Assembly: GCF_932526225.1 (NCBI RefSeq)
Contig: NC_064040.1
Span: 13,244,856 to 13,308,855 of the forward strand
Length of the DNA stretch: 64,000 bases
Reading direction: 5' to 3'
Origin: Nematostella vectensis
Taxonomy: Eukaryota; Cnidaria; Anthozoa; Actiniaria; Edwardsiidae
Shown: one piece after another, positions 46,736 to 59,164 of the stretch
Numbering within the stretch: the stretch's first letter is position 1
Layout of the letters: every line of letters begins with the position of its first letter
Position numbers and translations under genes: made by a program
The notes under the pieces: model-generated
Seen by the model: the letters and a program-made list of their open reading frames with translations, nothing else
Told to the model about the DNA's origin: nothing
The model's database searches: none

Positions 46736-47031
46736 TACTGTCGAATCCGTTGTATCGCGACGCCGCATTTGCAAAACATCGATTTGTTTTTGTCTTTTGG
46801 GATTTTCTGTTCCGCCAGTCAAATTATTCTAAGCCAATCACATTCTTGCCATCTCTCGCCTAGTGCAGTTGCCTGGCTTTCTGTCGCGATACTTTTCGCC
46901 CAGAGGATAGCCAGGGAAGTGCACAAAGCGAGATTCTGATTGGCTCAGAACGGTTTTACTTGACGGTACAGAAAACCAAAAACAAATCGTGTTTTGAAAA
47001 CGCGGGTCGCGATACAACGGATCCGACAGTA
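46736..47031. mobile_element. MITE with about 60-bp inverted ends
   Basis: The left end TACTGTCGAATCCGTTGTAT then CGCGAC, continuing through AAAACATCGATTTGTTTTTG, is mirrored by CAAAAACAAATCGTGTTTTG through GTCGCGATACAACGGATCCG to ACAGTA. About 295 bp. A TTCTATATATAACGAG motif lies to the left. Confidence 0.75.
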
Positions 47032-47740
47032 AATGGAATAAGCGCTTTAACTCAAATAACCCCCCTAATTACAGACAAGAACACAAATGCGAGTAAATAA
47101 ATTAGTCTTGATATCAGTTGCTTTTACATCGACATACGTACTAGCATGATTACAATATCAAGTGCATAGTTTCCGCATAGAAATTATACCAATGAATTAC
47201 AAGAGCTAGTTATGTAAAGTTAAAAAAAAAGACTGCCCTATTTAAATACTCCAATGGAAAGAAGTGAAAAAAAAGAGGCCTTACGGACACTCCATATTAT
47301 TATTCCATCATAGTCAACGTCAACACACATAGGCTACAACCTGTTTTAGTAGTCAACGACAACACACAAAGACTACAACCTGTTTTAGTATCCCAACAAA
47401 GACAGGTACTAATTCGCCAAGGGCCAAGTTCGGGAGAAGTCCATTCGCACTACTAGTAAACGAGGACAGAATGTTGAGGGAATAGCACGCGGCGCCCGAT
47501 ACGCTGTCACGTTAACCTCCTCACGGGTGTTTTGGGCCTTTTATTGCGAAAAAGGGCTTTTATCCATTTCGGACTTCCTGTGGTGTGATCAAGAAAGAGT
47601 GGGGGCCCTGGGAGGGAGGGCTTCCGGTTCCGGTTCAACTCGCCCTCAGCCCCCCTCTCTTCAATTAATATAGTACCACAGGAAGCTTAATTCATAAAAA
47701 AGCACTGAAGAAGTACAAAATCACTCGAGATGCCTTGCGG

Positions 47741-47776
<36 letters not shown>

Positions 47777-47942
47777 GCAACTGTCCCGTTTAGGAAGCAA
47801 AGACCCTATTGTTTTTTTTGCGTAAGCCTCAACATAGTGTCCTTGTTTAACAGAGTCTTTATAGTGAGAGCAATATAATTCGGCTAGTCTAGCACGCCAT
47901 TGCATTCTGAAGGTGCATCGACAGAACGGCGTGCGCGCGCTG
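47032..47942. other. 3' flank of AHSA1; repeats only
   Basis: Holds a two-copy 46-bp tandem repeat (about 47309-47399, around AACACACATAGGCTACAACC), a small inverted repeat (ACTTCCTGTGGT near 47573 and ACCACAGGAAGC near 47675) and a 34-bp poly-G run at 47742-47775. No exon was seen. Confidence 0.5.
47742..47775. repeat. Poly-G tract, 34 bp
   Basis: The longest homopolymer G run in the window, about 170 bp downstream of the AHSA1 stop codon. Confidence 0.9.
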
Positions 47943-50900
47943 TCAGAAATAGCGCTCCCCGCACATGAAGGTCTGCTTGATAGCGGCCCAATAGTACTGT
48001 TTCCAGCCTTGCTTGGTGTTTTCATAAGAAGCCTCGGGCACCCCTGCCTGCACCAACTTGAGCTCCGTGCGGTCGTCCTTCTGTGAGAGGGTAATGGTGG
48101 CGGTAGAGTGGTGTCCGGCTGGCCAGCTCTTCTGTCGCCACTCCATTACAATCTTCTCGTCCCGAATCTGAAGAAAAAACATGTCACTGAAACGAGATAC
48201 AGTAAAAAATATTTGGGAGCTTATTGTCCTTCTTGTTCCCGCGACGTTGAATTGCAAGGGCGCAGAATAAACGTGGTCGACCCTGGTTTTGTGCTCATGA
48301 TGATGAAGAAGGTAAAGTAGCAACCGTCTTATTTAACGCGTTTTCCCGTCAGCTAAACTATGTAGGAAACAATGTTGGAGAATCATTAAAAGAATTAAAA
48401 CATATTTCTTACAGAAATTTTCGGGCATTAAAAATGTTCCAGCTTTAGATTTCGTTACAGTAGAGTTTAAAAAAACCTCTAACCACCACGTGTACATACT
48501 TTCGTAGAGATTGGGCTATCTTGACAAGTAACCAAATGGCTTTGAGAAATATGCACATAGACAGTGCTGAATAACGTATGCGCATGTGCGTGCTCTGGCG
48601 AAAAGTATTGTTGAATTGTTCAAGTAAAGAAACGAAAAGCTGACTTCAGTCGCTGTTTTGTTTAACTCTACAGCATTAAAACAATGCTGTACAAAAGATG
48701 GAAAATTGCCTGATAATGAGGGAATTATAGCCTTTTGCGCTAGTTTTCATAGCATTCACCAAAATGTGACATTTCGCCGATAAAAAGCCGCCATTTCAAA
48801 ACAAAGAAGCTGGTTTAACCGTACGATACTGGAACTAGTCTTGCGTTTTTCAGTACTGGCATGTAAATATAGTTCCAAATAGACAGACCTCTAGACTTAT
48901 TGTTATTGATCGGTTTGATGTAATGAAACACCACTTACCAGCTCAGTGAACTTGCCCGAGACTTGGCCATCGAGCAGCACAAATGAGCCACCCCTTGTGG
49001 CATCAACCTTGCAGGAGTCACGTGTGAACGCCGACACCCTCTATGACAAAGACACCAATGAAAAACAATAAGAAACAAAGCAACCTTGCGCGATTCACCT
49101 GTGAATGCTTACACCCTCGATAACATCATCATCATTATTATCATCAACAAAAAAATAAACATCATCATCAAAAACAAAAAGGGTCAATAAGGAACGAAGC
49201 ACACCCAACCTAACCTGAGTATCAGGCCCTCCTATGTTTCTATCGCGACGGCGAGAAACAAGACAAGGGCCTGATACAAGTACTGTTCGAATCGCATGTT
49301 CTCATGCCGGATTCCGGCATGGCTCCTGATTGGTAAAAAAAACAAAGAGTACTCGAATGGGACGCGCTGATTGGTTCAGCTATATATAGTACCCTAGCCC
49401 GTCGACTGCTCGTTCTCAGAGTAATGGCAGACTCCAAAAGTGCTTTTGACCTGGCGTTAGCAGAATCAGAGAAATCGTTTTCTTTAACATTTAAAAAATA
49501 TATTTTCCTGTCTTCATTTTCTTCGGAAAAATTCCGCCTGATACTCAGGTTAGATGTTCAAATGTATTGCCAAGGCCGGTCATTGCGTGTGTTTATTTCT
49601 CATTGGTATCAATTTTCGAAGCGAACATCTACTAGTTATACCAAAAGCGCTGGAAATATTGATGTCATAGAAGCTGCTTAATACTACGGACATCTTTAGT
49701 AGTAGTTATCAAATTTTTAGACAGACCAGGCGCAGAATATTCAAGACATTTGTCTGTGAGAGCACGAAGAATGCTTGGGATTGTTTGCGGTACTTCCCGC
49801 GAGTTGTTGATCGAGTGAGCTGATCAAATAATGGGATTTGTGTTCAAGCAGAGGTTTGTCTATTTAGACGAAAAAGCCTGTAGGAAATTGGTGATGTGAA
49901 AATCCTGTAGTAATTTAGTCAGACTCGTACCCAGTCGTGTTGCGTGGACATCCACAGGAATCCTGAAGCGAGGACGGAAAAAAAATAACGACTGGCAGAT
50001 TACAGATCCAAGATGGCGGACGAAATCGGCGAGCAAAAATGTTTTCATTTTCTTCGTCTGTGAAAAAATTTTCACAGACGAAGAAGGACCTATCCATACT
50101 GCATGTCTTGCCTGTAAAATTCCATGTGCAAATGACAACTGCAGAAATAGCCTAAATACTTTCCTGGAGTTTGGAATTCGGCGTAAGATCATGTGCGAAT
50201 AGTGACTTCCTCGCTCTAGAGCTTATTCTAGGGAACATAAAGACAGTATGTGTTCGAATTATATCTCTGAAAGTGATATTTGTGATAAATACAATCCAAC
50301 CAGAGCAGTATGAGTTCAAATGAGTGCCAGAACATTCAGACCATCCAAATTCATTTCATGAAATGATGTATCCAGCTCACCAGTGTCGTCCGCCGTCTTG
50401 GGTTTTACGAAACGAAAATATCGTCTAATTGAACTGGGAACAACCGAAAATAAAACTAAATGGTTTACAACGAGTGTGTGTAGGTAGGCACTTGGACTTG
50501 TGCACAAAAAAAGTAAAAAAAAAAAAAACGGTCATAAAAACGCTGCTTGCAAGATATTTGAAAAACTTGCAAGATATTTCCTGAGTTCTGCCAGACGTCA
50601 AGCGAATTCCGACCCCGAAACCGCATCCTGACCATGCGGCGTCTGGGTACGAGACTGTAATTTAGTGATGTGTGGATCTGCAGCTATATACTTAAATAGT
50701 AAATCTCCTGAGACGTCAGCTATATTTGCGTTTCAAATCATTTAGCATAAAGTTACTCTCACCGGGGTTCGTCGTTACTAAAATTATTACCCTTGCATAT
50801 AACACCAATGTAGTTTTGATTTACATAAATGCTGTTTATAATTTGATTTGGGTATTTGATTTTGCCACCACACGAGTCTTTGGAAAATTGACAGCCGACG

Positions 50901-53900
50901 TATTTTGACAGTGGCCTGGGGCGGCAGGCGTCACGTCTAGTATTTGTGTCAGGCGTACTTTTATTTTTCCTCTCCAACTTTTGAAAAATAAAATCGCCAG
51001 ATACTCAGGCTACACCCAACTTAGCATGATTCACTTGTGAATGCACTAACAACATCAATCATCATCATCAACAACAAGAGACAAAGTGCCCTCCATAATC
51101 AAGGTGTAACTGGTAAACACTGAAGCTTTCTATGACAACAACAGCAATATTATCATAATCATCATCATCAAAAACTTCAACAACAACAAGAAAAAAGAAA
51201 AGTGAATAATAATACACTCAATTTTGCACAATAAAGGTGGTGCAAATGCTGAGATAGAAAAAAAACAAGGGCAAAGAAGTCCTTTGAGCATTAAATAGCC
51301 GTAGCAGGCCTTGAAATATTGGGGGGCACAACCATCCCATAATGGTCAATTCCTTCTAATTTATGAAAATATTGGGGGGGGAGGGGGGCATGTGCAGCCA
51401 GTGCCTCACCCCCTGCTATGGCCCTGACTATCATACACTCAACGTCTACCTACATCTGCAGCAACAACAACGAAAGTCAAGCATTTTGAGTAACAACACA
51501 CCCAACCTTGTACAGGGGTTTCATTAGGCCCCGGCGGCCGGCGGAAGTGCTGGCCTTTTTCCACAGTGTCGGCTACTTTTTTGATAAAAAGTCTTGAACT
51601 AAAAAAATAAAATAACTTCCACCCCCTACTTATCAATCTCCACTGCCTACCCTGAATGTAAATGAAAGCCCTGTTGTACATCACTTGCTTTGATACTAAC
51701 ACAACATTTAAGACTAACATTTAACAACTTTTACATTAAAGATTACGTTGAGATTACAGCTCATGCCATCATAGTACAGTACCTGCTCTTCTGTGAGAGT
51801 GCTGTAAAGATCCTCGGCAGACATGAGGAACTCCTCCTTCATAATAAGTTTCTTGGTTGAGATCGGCACACCAAGGGGCTTGGTGGCTGCAGAAGAACCA
51901 CATAAGACACATACAGTGAAGGTACATTCACATAACAGTAATTCGTACTGTAATAATAAAAATTTACATACGTCCGTTTTTGTAAGCATCTGTGCCAGGA
52001 GAAACAGCCAAGTTCTTAAATGCCTGAAAAATAAATATTCAGTGAACACAACATTCACGGTAGCATGGTTAGTATGAACACATAGCTAATAAAAGAAAAA
52101 TGTAGACTTTGTCAAAGTCAGCTGGTCAGTAGAAATTGGCTTTTGCTGCACAACAGCTCACTTTGCACCAATTTTTCAACCTAAATTTAGGCTTCTGGCA
52201 TGTCTCATAAACTCCCAATCGGAGCGCGAGAAAGACTGACGTCACAGGAAACGGAATTCCTGCAGCTCTTTCTCTCTCTTTTAACATCAATTCTATTCAA
52301 CAATAGTGTAAAGACAACTAAATTTTTAATCTTTCCTGGTGACTGGACAGAAAAGAAAAACGTTTTCTCCATTATATTAATGTGTGCGCTAAAAAAAAGG
52401 AAATTAACATCAAAGTCGTCCCCTCCAGGCGCCTGATTTTTTTTTACTGATTATTGAGGAAAACGCTCATTATTACTGACAGAAAAGTGACTGTGACTGG
52501 ACAGAAAAGAAAAACGTTTTCTTCATTATATTAATGAGTGCGCTAAAAAAAGAGTCATTTTAAATAAGCATGTGCAAATATTTTTTTGCGACAAGAATAT
52601 GGAAATTAACATCAAAGTCGTCCCCTCCAGGCGCCTGATTTTTTTTACTGATTATTGAGGAAAACGCTCATTATTAGATTGCGCGCTACTATTAGGGAAA
52701 ATCAAAGAAGGAGACTTGGGGCAAGTCTACAGTATTAAAACTACTGCAAGACTCTTCCTGTTCACCACTAATGGCTCTAGGGGGAGGGTTTACGGGGTTT
52801 AAAAGACCCTTTTGGGCTGCCTAGGGAAAGTGTTATGTTCCACAAGCAATTGGGGTAATCAGAGATAGAGTCTGTTGGAGTTAGAATGGTTTTATAACAA
52901 AAATATGTTCTCCCCATATTGCCATTATATAAAAAAACCCCTTAATAAAGCTAGATCAGCCCCTTATCACAATTTCCGGTGATAGCAGATGCTGTACAGT
53001 ATGTCCAAATATCAAGAATTAAAGATCAAGTAAATACCTCTTTCGCTTGTTCCTGCTGGGTTGGAGGAATATCAGGCTTGTTGGTTGCATCTTTGGACGG
53101 CAGAATCATTCCTTGAATGAATTCTTGAGCACAAGTTACAGTAATGGAGTTAGTTGCTTTGCAGTGTATTCTGACGACTTTAATACCAGACAACCAAACA
53201 ATAGGAGCAGACAATATACACATAAAAACTAGTACATACTGTAGTCGGACATGCTTTTCTTCAGGTCATTACATAAAAATCCATAACTTCCCACAAGAGA
53301 ATAGGGAATTCAAGGGTTGTTTTTTTTTTCATAAAAATGATTTCCAGGAAGTAAAATAATACCTTTTTTCTATTCAAGCAATTTTTTTAATAACATTCCT
53401 GGAAAAACATTCTGGTGGATCCCTTTAAATTTGAGGAATATGCTGAGTTTGCTAAAATATGAGAAATATGCTACAGTTTGCTAGAGTTTAAGTTATATAC
53501 AGTACTAGAGTTTGCAAGGGTTGCCTAGTTAGCTTAAAGTACATACCAGTTTTTAATTGATGAACATAATCAGCCAACCTTTGCCTAATTAGCTTGACAC
53601 CAACAGTTCTCATGATGGCCTTGAGCTTATCACCTTCTTTCGTGTCCTTGTTTGTGCTCACATTCACCTACACACATAAAGCAAGACAAGAATAATCATT
53701 CACATATCCATTCACCTTTTGTACACAGTAAAAAGAATGAAATGAAATGGATCCGTTACCACAAAATATTGTACAAAGTCAAAGTTACTAAAAATAACTA
53801 CAGTTACTATTTAAGAAATCTATGTATTTACACACAGTAAACTAGATTAATTAGATTCAATAGATTAGTTTTTGCTAATTACAGCTAATTTACAGTTAAC

Positions 53901-56900
53901 AGGATTAAGGGATTATTTTAGATAATCTAGTTATGGAATGTATTTGCAAAACAAGAAACTTGTACTGAACAACATAGCTGTCAACTCTCCTGCATTAGGC
54001 GGGATACTCAAGATTTGGAACCTTTTCTCAAGCCTAATTTTAGGGTTCTGGAATTTCGCGGATTCTTTGCTAAATTAAGCGGAAAATCAATTACCTGCTA
54101 AATTACACAGGATTTTGCAATACATTTTTCTTTTAAAATCAAAATTTTGCAGGATTCTTTACTGAATTACAGGCTAAATCAGAATATCAACTGTTACATT
54201 TTGTACCAAAGAAAAGCACGAAATAACTTGAAAAGGTTAATTTTTTGGGTGAAAATATCTTAGGAGAGTTTTCATTGGCTCCTAACCACCAGCCATTTAA
54301 AAAAGGTATTTTAATTATTAGTAGTCCTAGGCCTTTGCGGTTTAGCTTTGAAATTCAGTTTGAAATATCTTACTCTTACGAAGAATATCTGTCTTTTTTT
54401 TAAGAGAAATAGAGGTAAGAACCCTACAAGAACACATCAGCTGTGCACTTAAATGTTTTGTCTTTCAAAATTTTGCCAAATTACGCGGGATTAAGTGGAA
54501 ATTTGTGGATTACGCAGATTACGTGGAGAAAGCCAAATTACGCGCTTCCGCACAAGCACGTAATTCCTGGGTTTTGGTGACCAAGTGTGACATTTACTGT
54601 ATTCAAATTGTAGCTTGCAGCTTGATGCCACAAAAAAATAGAGGGATAACTTTATTTTCAATGTTATCATTTTTTTACATGTTAAAATACATGTGCTTGT
54701 ATACTGTAGATAGCCAGTTAGTATGAGTCATACAGTAAACTAAGTATTCAATGAAACCTCTCACAACTTGCACTATAGGCGATACTCACATCTACTTCAT
54801 GGATCTCATTCTCTTCACTCAAGTTGGGGATTTCTACTTTGCCCTTCAAGACATTCTCACTTTCCGTGAGAGTTCCTACAAATACAAGCAAGCCACTATT
54901 TCTTCTAGGTCAAATTAAGGGTGTACTGACATCTGTTGCTAAAAGGAAAGGTGAATATAGCATAAAAGCCTTGTAAAAAGTCATAAGTGTCTGATACTGT
55001 ATTTGCCAACAAGTTGACCAACAAAAGTGTGCTGACTATATGATGACGTTACCCCGTGACGTCATAGATATAGATAAAAGCAGTAATTTTGCTCGAAAAC
55101 AAATATTGAGTAAGTTTTATGAATCTTGAGGGATGGGTGCATTAAGCCAAGCATGCCATTTAGAAATGATTAAGTAATTGTTTTTTTATGATTTTTTAAA
55201 GGTCCTGAAATCCAGATTATTTTATATAATTTTGGTTTCTGTTCGCTAAACCCATGCTTGGCTATATAAAGGAGGTTTTGATAAAAAAGAATACAAAAAA
55301 AATATTGAGTTTTTAAAAAAATTTGGCAACAAAATTTTTTTTTGTTTTTAGAAAACGCAGGACCGGAAGTGAAACAAAACCCACGTGTACACATTCGGCC
55401 TGCTCAGACACACTGATATCTCACATATACGTCGTTACACAGCAACACTAATGTCAGTACACCCTTAAGGCAAGCAACTACTGTATTTCTCCTAGTATGT
55501 CAAATACAAACAAGGCATAGTTTCTGTAATAAGTTGACTTGAAGGCTTTTTATTCACCTATTTTATTAACACAGTACAAAACATGGCGGACTACACGAGG
55601 AACTCAATCCGGGTGCGCATGTGCGAAAGATATGCTAATTAACCGGAAGTAAAACTACAACAGTTTCTACAAATACAATGAGAATACAGTGTAATTTCGG
55701 CATCACTGATACAATATACATACCAGACCACTCTAGCTGAATAACCCACTCATAGAGAAAAATAAGCTTGGCTTTACGGTTACTGCAAACAAACAAAGAA
55801 ACATAATGAAAGTCTGCAATAAATGCAAAAAAAATGGCATTATCATGTCAGCATGTAACAAAGCATTGTGATAGCTTACTTTGCGAAGGCCTCTCCCTCA
55901 ACCTTAGAGATATTTGTGATCTTACACTTTCCTGCAAAAAAGGAAGGATTGTTCTAGTAGTTACCACATTGCAAAGAAGGGTGGTATCCCAAAAAAGCAC
56001 TGGAAGGGATAATAAGTCAGGACATTTTCTTAAGTGACATCAAAAGGCTCCACATGCTTGTATGTAGATGGATTGGGGTATTTTTAAGTGTATGTCAATT
56101 CACCCAAAATTTAAATGAGTTTCACAGATCTCATAAAATGACTACAGGATCACTTCTTGGACCACCTATTTTATGAAAGTAGCTCAGCCTGTTAATGTAA
56201 GGCTATGGTAGTACTGTATGGGCACCGTGATTGGCTAACTTAGAGGCTTTTCAGACTGGTAACCATAGTGATTGGGTTAGCAGGTGTATTTTTTTTTACT
56301 TACAGTGACACTAAAACAATTGAGAATAACAATTTCTGGTAAATTTGAGCACCAGCAGAAGTTAGTAAGATAGTACACTGGCAACTACTGTTTTTTTTTT
56401 ATAAATTCAAGACATTCTTTTCAACCAGATTACAGCAAACTGTTGTTTTAGAAAAAAAAAACACTGAAACCAGGAAAACAAACAGGTAGCCCAAGCTCAC
56501 AACAAGTGTAGAAGGTCAAAAATGTTTTTGTTTTTTTTCTAAAACAACAGTTTGCTGTAATCTGGTTGAAAAGAATGTCTTGAATTTTTTTTAACAGATC
56601 TCAGCCCCCCCCCCCCCCCCCCCCCCCCCTCCGACCTGAAATTGGGGCCATAAAATTTGGGCAATATCATAGAAAGACATGTGTGTCATTAATAGTAGTA
56701 CAATGTCTTTAAAATGAGGAGATACCTCTCACATAGATCTCACACACTAGATTTGAGTGAGTTAATATACTTCATAAAGTGAACTGACATAGGGTTTGTT
56801 TCCAGCCGTCGCTAGCCTTATCGGCCTTGTTGGAATCTGAGCCTCGGACTGAAAAAGTCATGGCGGTTTACCTTGCTCGTTTTCGATTTCAAGGCCTTTA

Positions 56901-57168
56901 AGGAGTTCCTCGAACTTGTCTTTAGACCAAGGAGACGCATTTTTCTCCGTCCTGGGAAAATAAGAATTAAGGTCAATCCTCGATTTGCGCTCTTTGCTGT
57001 CGACCTTGCCTCGCTTTGCATAACTACCACACAACGTGCTCAAAACATCTCGGCTTATCCAAAACACAAATCATTGTATTTTTCATACCAGTGCCAATTA
57101 TTTACATTCTTCGCATCAGCTCGCTCTTCTACAATCCATCGTGGATCTCCTTCGCCCCACTTTGCCAT
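47943..57168 (-). CDS. AHSA1: AHSA1, activator of Hsp90 ATPase, complete 11-exon model
   Basis: Exons (minus): 57168-57089, 56951-56872, 55931-55880, 55782-55724, 54875-54790, 53667-53547, 53123-53038, 52023-51972, 51886-51783, 49040-48939 and 48167-47943. Total 1047 nt, 348 residues (human 338); all phases agree. AHSA1 is a cytosolic co-chaperone that binds Hsp90 and stimulates its ATPase. Landmarks: MAKWGEGDPRWIVEERADAK then NVNNWHW, the N-domain (NNRKAKLIFLYEW, KGKVEIPNLSEENE, QLKTEFIQGMILP), a variable linker (SKDATNKPDIPPTQQEQ), and the C-terminal START-like domain (TKKLIMKEEFLMSAEDLYST, GGSFVLLDGQVSGKFTEL, MEWRQKSWPAGHHSTATITL, KQGWKQYYWAAIKQTF). It ends ERYF where human ends ARLF. It is head-to-head with BBLN. 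The introns carry the 1.8-kb TIR element and several MITEs. Confidence 0.97.
49211..51012 (-). mobile_element. TIR element with 9-bp target duplication (Mutator-like by TSD), copy 2
   Basis: Inverted relative to the copy at 17073-18096. The ends are TAACCTGAGTATCAGGCC (49211) and CCAGATACTCAGGCTA (51012). The flanks are CACCCAACC (49202-49210) and CACCCAACT (51013-51021), a 9-bp duplication with one mismatch. The internal end motif (49536-49549) and the subterminal palindrome (49303-49321) are conserved. Its extra length relative to copy 1 is due to a nested element at 49920-50657. It lies in the AHSA1 intron between the exons ending at 51783 and starting at 49040. No transposase domain was recognised. 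Confidence 0.82.
49920..50657. mobile_element. Nested TIR transposon inside copy 2
   Basis: The ends CAGACTCGTACCCAG (49920) and CTGGGTACGAGACTG (50657) are inverted repeats. Both sides carry TAATTTAGT (49911-49919 and 50658-50666), a perfect 9-bp duplication, and the paralogous site in copy 1 is uninterrupted. It contains a perfect 16-bp-arm hairpin at 50051-50084 (TCTTCGTCTGTGAAAA and complement) and an AAGATGGCGG motif at about 50010. The short reading frames (60-110 codons) have no recognised domain. Confidence 0.85.
52341..52677. repeat. Two-copy tandem duplication in AHSA1 intron
   Basis: A roughly 140-bp block (GACTGGACAGAAAAGAAAAACG through GAGGAAAACGCTCATTATTA) occurs at about 52341-52478 and 52497-52677. 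The second copy has about 50 extra bp (near 52554-52603) absent from the first. Confidence 0.85.
52772..52966. mobile_element. MITE, second copy of the 31201-31358 family
   Basis: It starts GGCTCTAGGGGGAGGGTTTA and ends AAAGCTAGATCAGCCCCTTA. The interior is diverged and lacks the long C runs of the first copy. Confidence 0.55.
54919..55464. mobile_element. MITE with TTAA target duplication
   Basis: TTAA (54915-54918) then GGGTGTACTGACAT at the left; ATGTCAGTACACCC then TTAA (55465-55468) at the right, a perfect 14-bp TIR. TTAA duplications are typical of piggyBac and Kolobok superfamilies. The interior has GTGACGTCA and an imperfect inverted pair (TTAAGCCAAGCATG near 55142, CCATGCTTGGCTATA near 55250). 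It lies in an AHSA1 intron, about 40 bp from the exon at 54875. Confidence 0.82.
56404..56586. mobile_element. Foldback element with perfect 56-bp arms
   Basis: AATTCAAGACATTCTTTTCA (56404 onward, to about 56459) and its exact complement (56531-56586) flank a roughly 70-bp spacer. No mismatch was seen in the arms. It lies in AHSA1 intron 2, next to a 25-bp poly-C run (56605-56629). Confidence 0.85.
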
Positions 57169-57505
57169 TGTAGGAAGCAATTCCAAGCTTTACGTCTAAA
57201 AAGCCGGCGATTACTGTGTGAGTTTCAGTAGAAAGAAGAAAATGACGACGAAGAAGAGCATCATGGGAGTATACCAAAACATTGTAGGGGGATAGGGAAA
57301 GTTAAATTTTGCTATACCTCATATTTCAATTTTAATATCTACAAAAGGCCAAAAACAACTTTTTAAGAGTATTTTAACTTTAAATTTTATAAAGAAAAAC
57401 ATGGTTTTGTTGTTGATTTCATGAAATCAGCTATATTCTTTAAAATTACATTTTTATGCTCCTATCCTACCCTTATCAGTACAAGTTTAGAACTTCACAT
57501 CCAAG
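57169..57505. promoter_or_regulatory. Bidirectional promoter region of AHSA1 and BBLN
   Basis: 337 bp separate the two divergent start codons. No TATA box is obvious. AAGATGGCGG, a YY1-like initiator-region motif, overlaps the BBLN start codon. Confidence 0.55.
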
Positions 57506-58144
57506 ATGGCGGACGGGAAGGAAGAGTTGACGAATGGAGACCTTTCCAGCGATTTGTATCAAAAGACGGATCTTAACATCAGCGAGGAAGGTAATACTCG
57601 AGGAAAAAAAGATTTTTAATCATTGCAAACGAAAATGTTTTTCAGATGTTGTGCAGATGTTGAAGTAATTAGAGAAAATTGAAAAAGTAGAGTCGCACAT
57701 TTTCTCAATAAGTACTTAACTTACTACTTACTGTTTTTACTTAACTTTATAAAAGTGTTTAAAGTATTATTATGTTATAATGTGGATTTTTATCCGGAAT
57801 CGAAAAGAAAGAAAAATAGAAAGCCATCGGTGTTTTAAATATGCGGTATTTTACTTAGGAACATAATGTCTTGTCTCCATTCTGTTTTGAGATAGAAAAG
57901 GACAAACCACTAACATGTCAGGTCGGTCAGGACGCCATGATGATGATTCTTGGTCTTTGTAGATTATGAGGCGCTGGACGATAAATTGGATCAACTGAAC
58001 ACCTGTTTGGACAAGCTAGAGAACTGGAATGACTCACTCAACTCGAGGATGAGGGAATTTTTGGAGGACATGCAGAAATCGAGGCAAAGTCAAACTGGAG
58101 AAGCGAGTGAAAGCAATAAAGGGAACAATGAGCAAGATAAATAG
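57506..58144 (+). CDS. BBLN: BBLN, bublin coiled-coil protein, two exons
   Basis: Exons 57506-57590 and 57963-58144, phase 1, 267 nt, 88 residues (human about 83). The second exon encodes the family core [20 protein letters not shown] followed by [18 protein letters not shown], matching EYAAINSMLDQINSCLDHLE of human C9orf16/BBLN (UPF0184 family). It is an amphipathic coiled coil. Bublin is a small cytoplasmic protein linked to intermediate-filament organisation and lumen shape in worm intestine. The N-terminus ([20 protein letters not shown]) and C-terminus ([14 protein letters not shown]) are acidic and polar. It is transcribed divergently from AHSA1. Confidence 0.92.
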
Positions 58145-58689
58145 TGAAGCCGGTAGAATATAGAAATATATGAATTCATGTTGACTCGAAAGGAATGGTC
58201 AAAATATTTATCAATTTTCTCCAGTATGTAGAGTGCTAATGTATTAAATTCAAAGTTGTATTTACTAAGAATAAGCGGTATAGGGGTGACGAAGATTGAT
58301 CAAACTGAAATTGATTAAGAATTATAATATACTCGGTTATATACATTTACACAAATGTGAAATTAAACGATTTTAAAGGAGCATTTTATGGTCAGAAATA
58401 TATATTCTAGATTAATATAAATACATATACAGTGGAACCAGGATTTTATGATATGCCTCTGGAGAAAGAAAATGTATTTGAAATCAAGGTATTGTTGCAA
58501 AGAGGTGATTGATTTTATGATATAAAGAAAATACATTGAAAATATCGTTGGGTTAGGTTGGGTTATTTAAGAATCATAAATAATGATTATGTATTACTGT
58601 AAATTGTTTGATCAAAAGTATAGATATAATGATATCTCAATCAATCCGAAAACGTAGATCCTATATAACTCCAACCAGTCGTACTTGTA

Positions 58690-58850
58690 CAGAATACACA
58701 ACAGAGCAAGGCTCCAAATTAAGTCTCCCATGTGTAACTGGGTTTCATGCCAAAGGGTTTATATTGCCTCCCCAGTGGGTTTTTTTCTGTCCCTTTGATT
58801 TAGGTAAATGTAGTGCATATTGAAGAGACGGGTTCTTGAGCTTGATATAA
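58690..58850 (-). mobile_element. SINE-related fragment
   Basis: It shares ACAGAGCAAGGCTCCAAATT, CCAAAGGGTTTATATTG, CCCCAGTGG and the TAGTGCA block with the tRNA-derived element at 60756-61148, in the same order. It is truncated and lacks the tRNA-like head. Confidence 0.6.
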
Positions 58851-59164
58851 GCAATAAAAGAGCCCCTCATAAGTTTTAGGCTCCAAAACCGTACTAATTA
58901 AACTAACTAACAACTTCAAATCTAAATTCACACATGAAAGTACTAAAGAAGGACGTTTTTCCTTGTAGTTGGGTTCCCTGTGTGACACTATACTACCCAA
59001 GATGCAATGCAGCTTTATCGGGACTCATCTGTCAGGTTGCGTGAAAACGAGGCTAAACAAAAATGGCGCGGGAACGTGGAAGAAAAAGGAACCAAGAAAA
59101 ACAGACTTGGCGATGCAATACAGCATTCTAAATCACTGCGAGAATCTTTGGCAAGGACTACAGA

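Noticed and set aside
49860-50192. 110-codon minus-strand frame as a transposase remnant
   Set aside because: It straddles the boundary between the host element and the nested insertion and shows no recognisable transposase motif.
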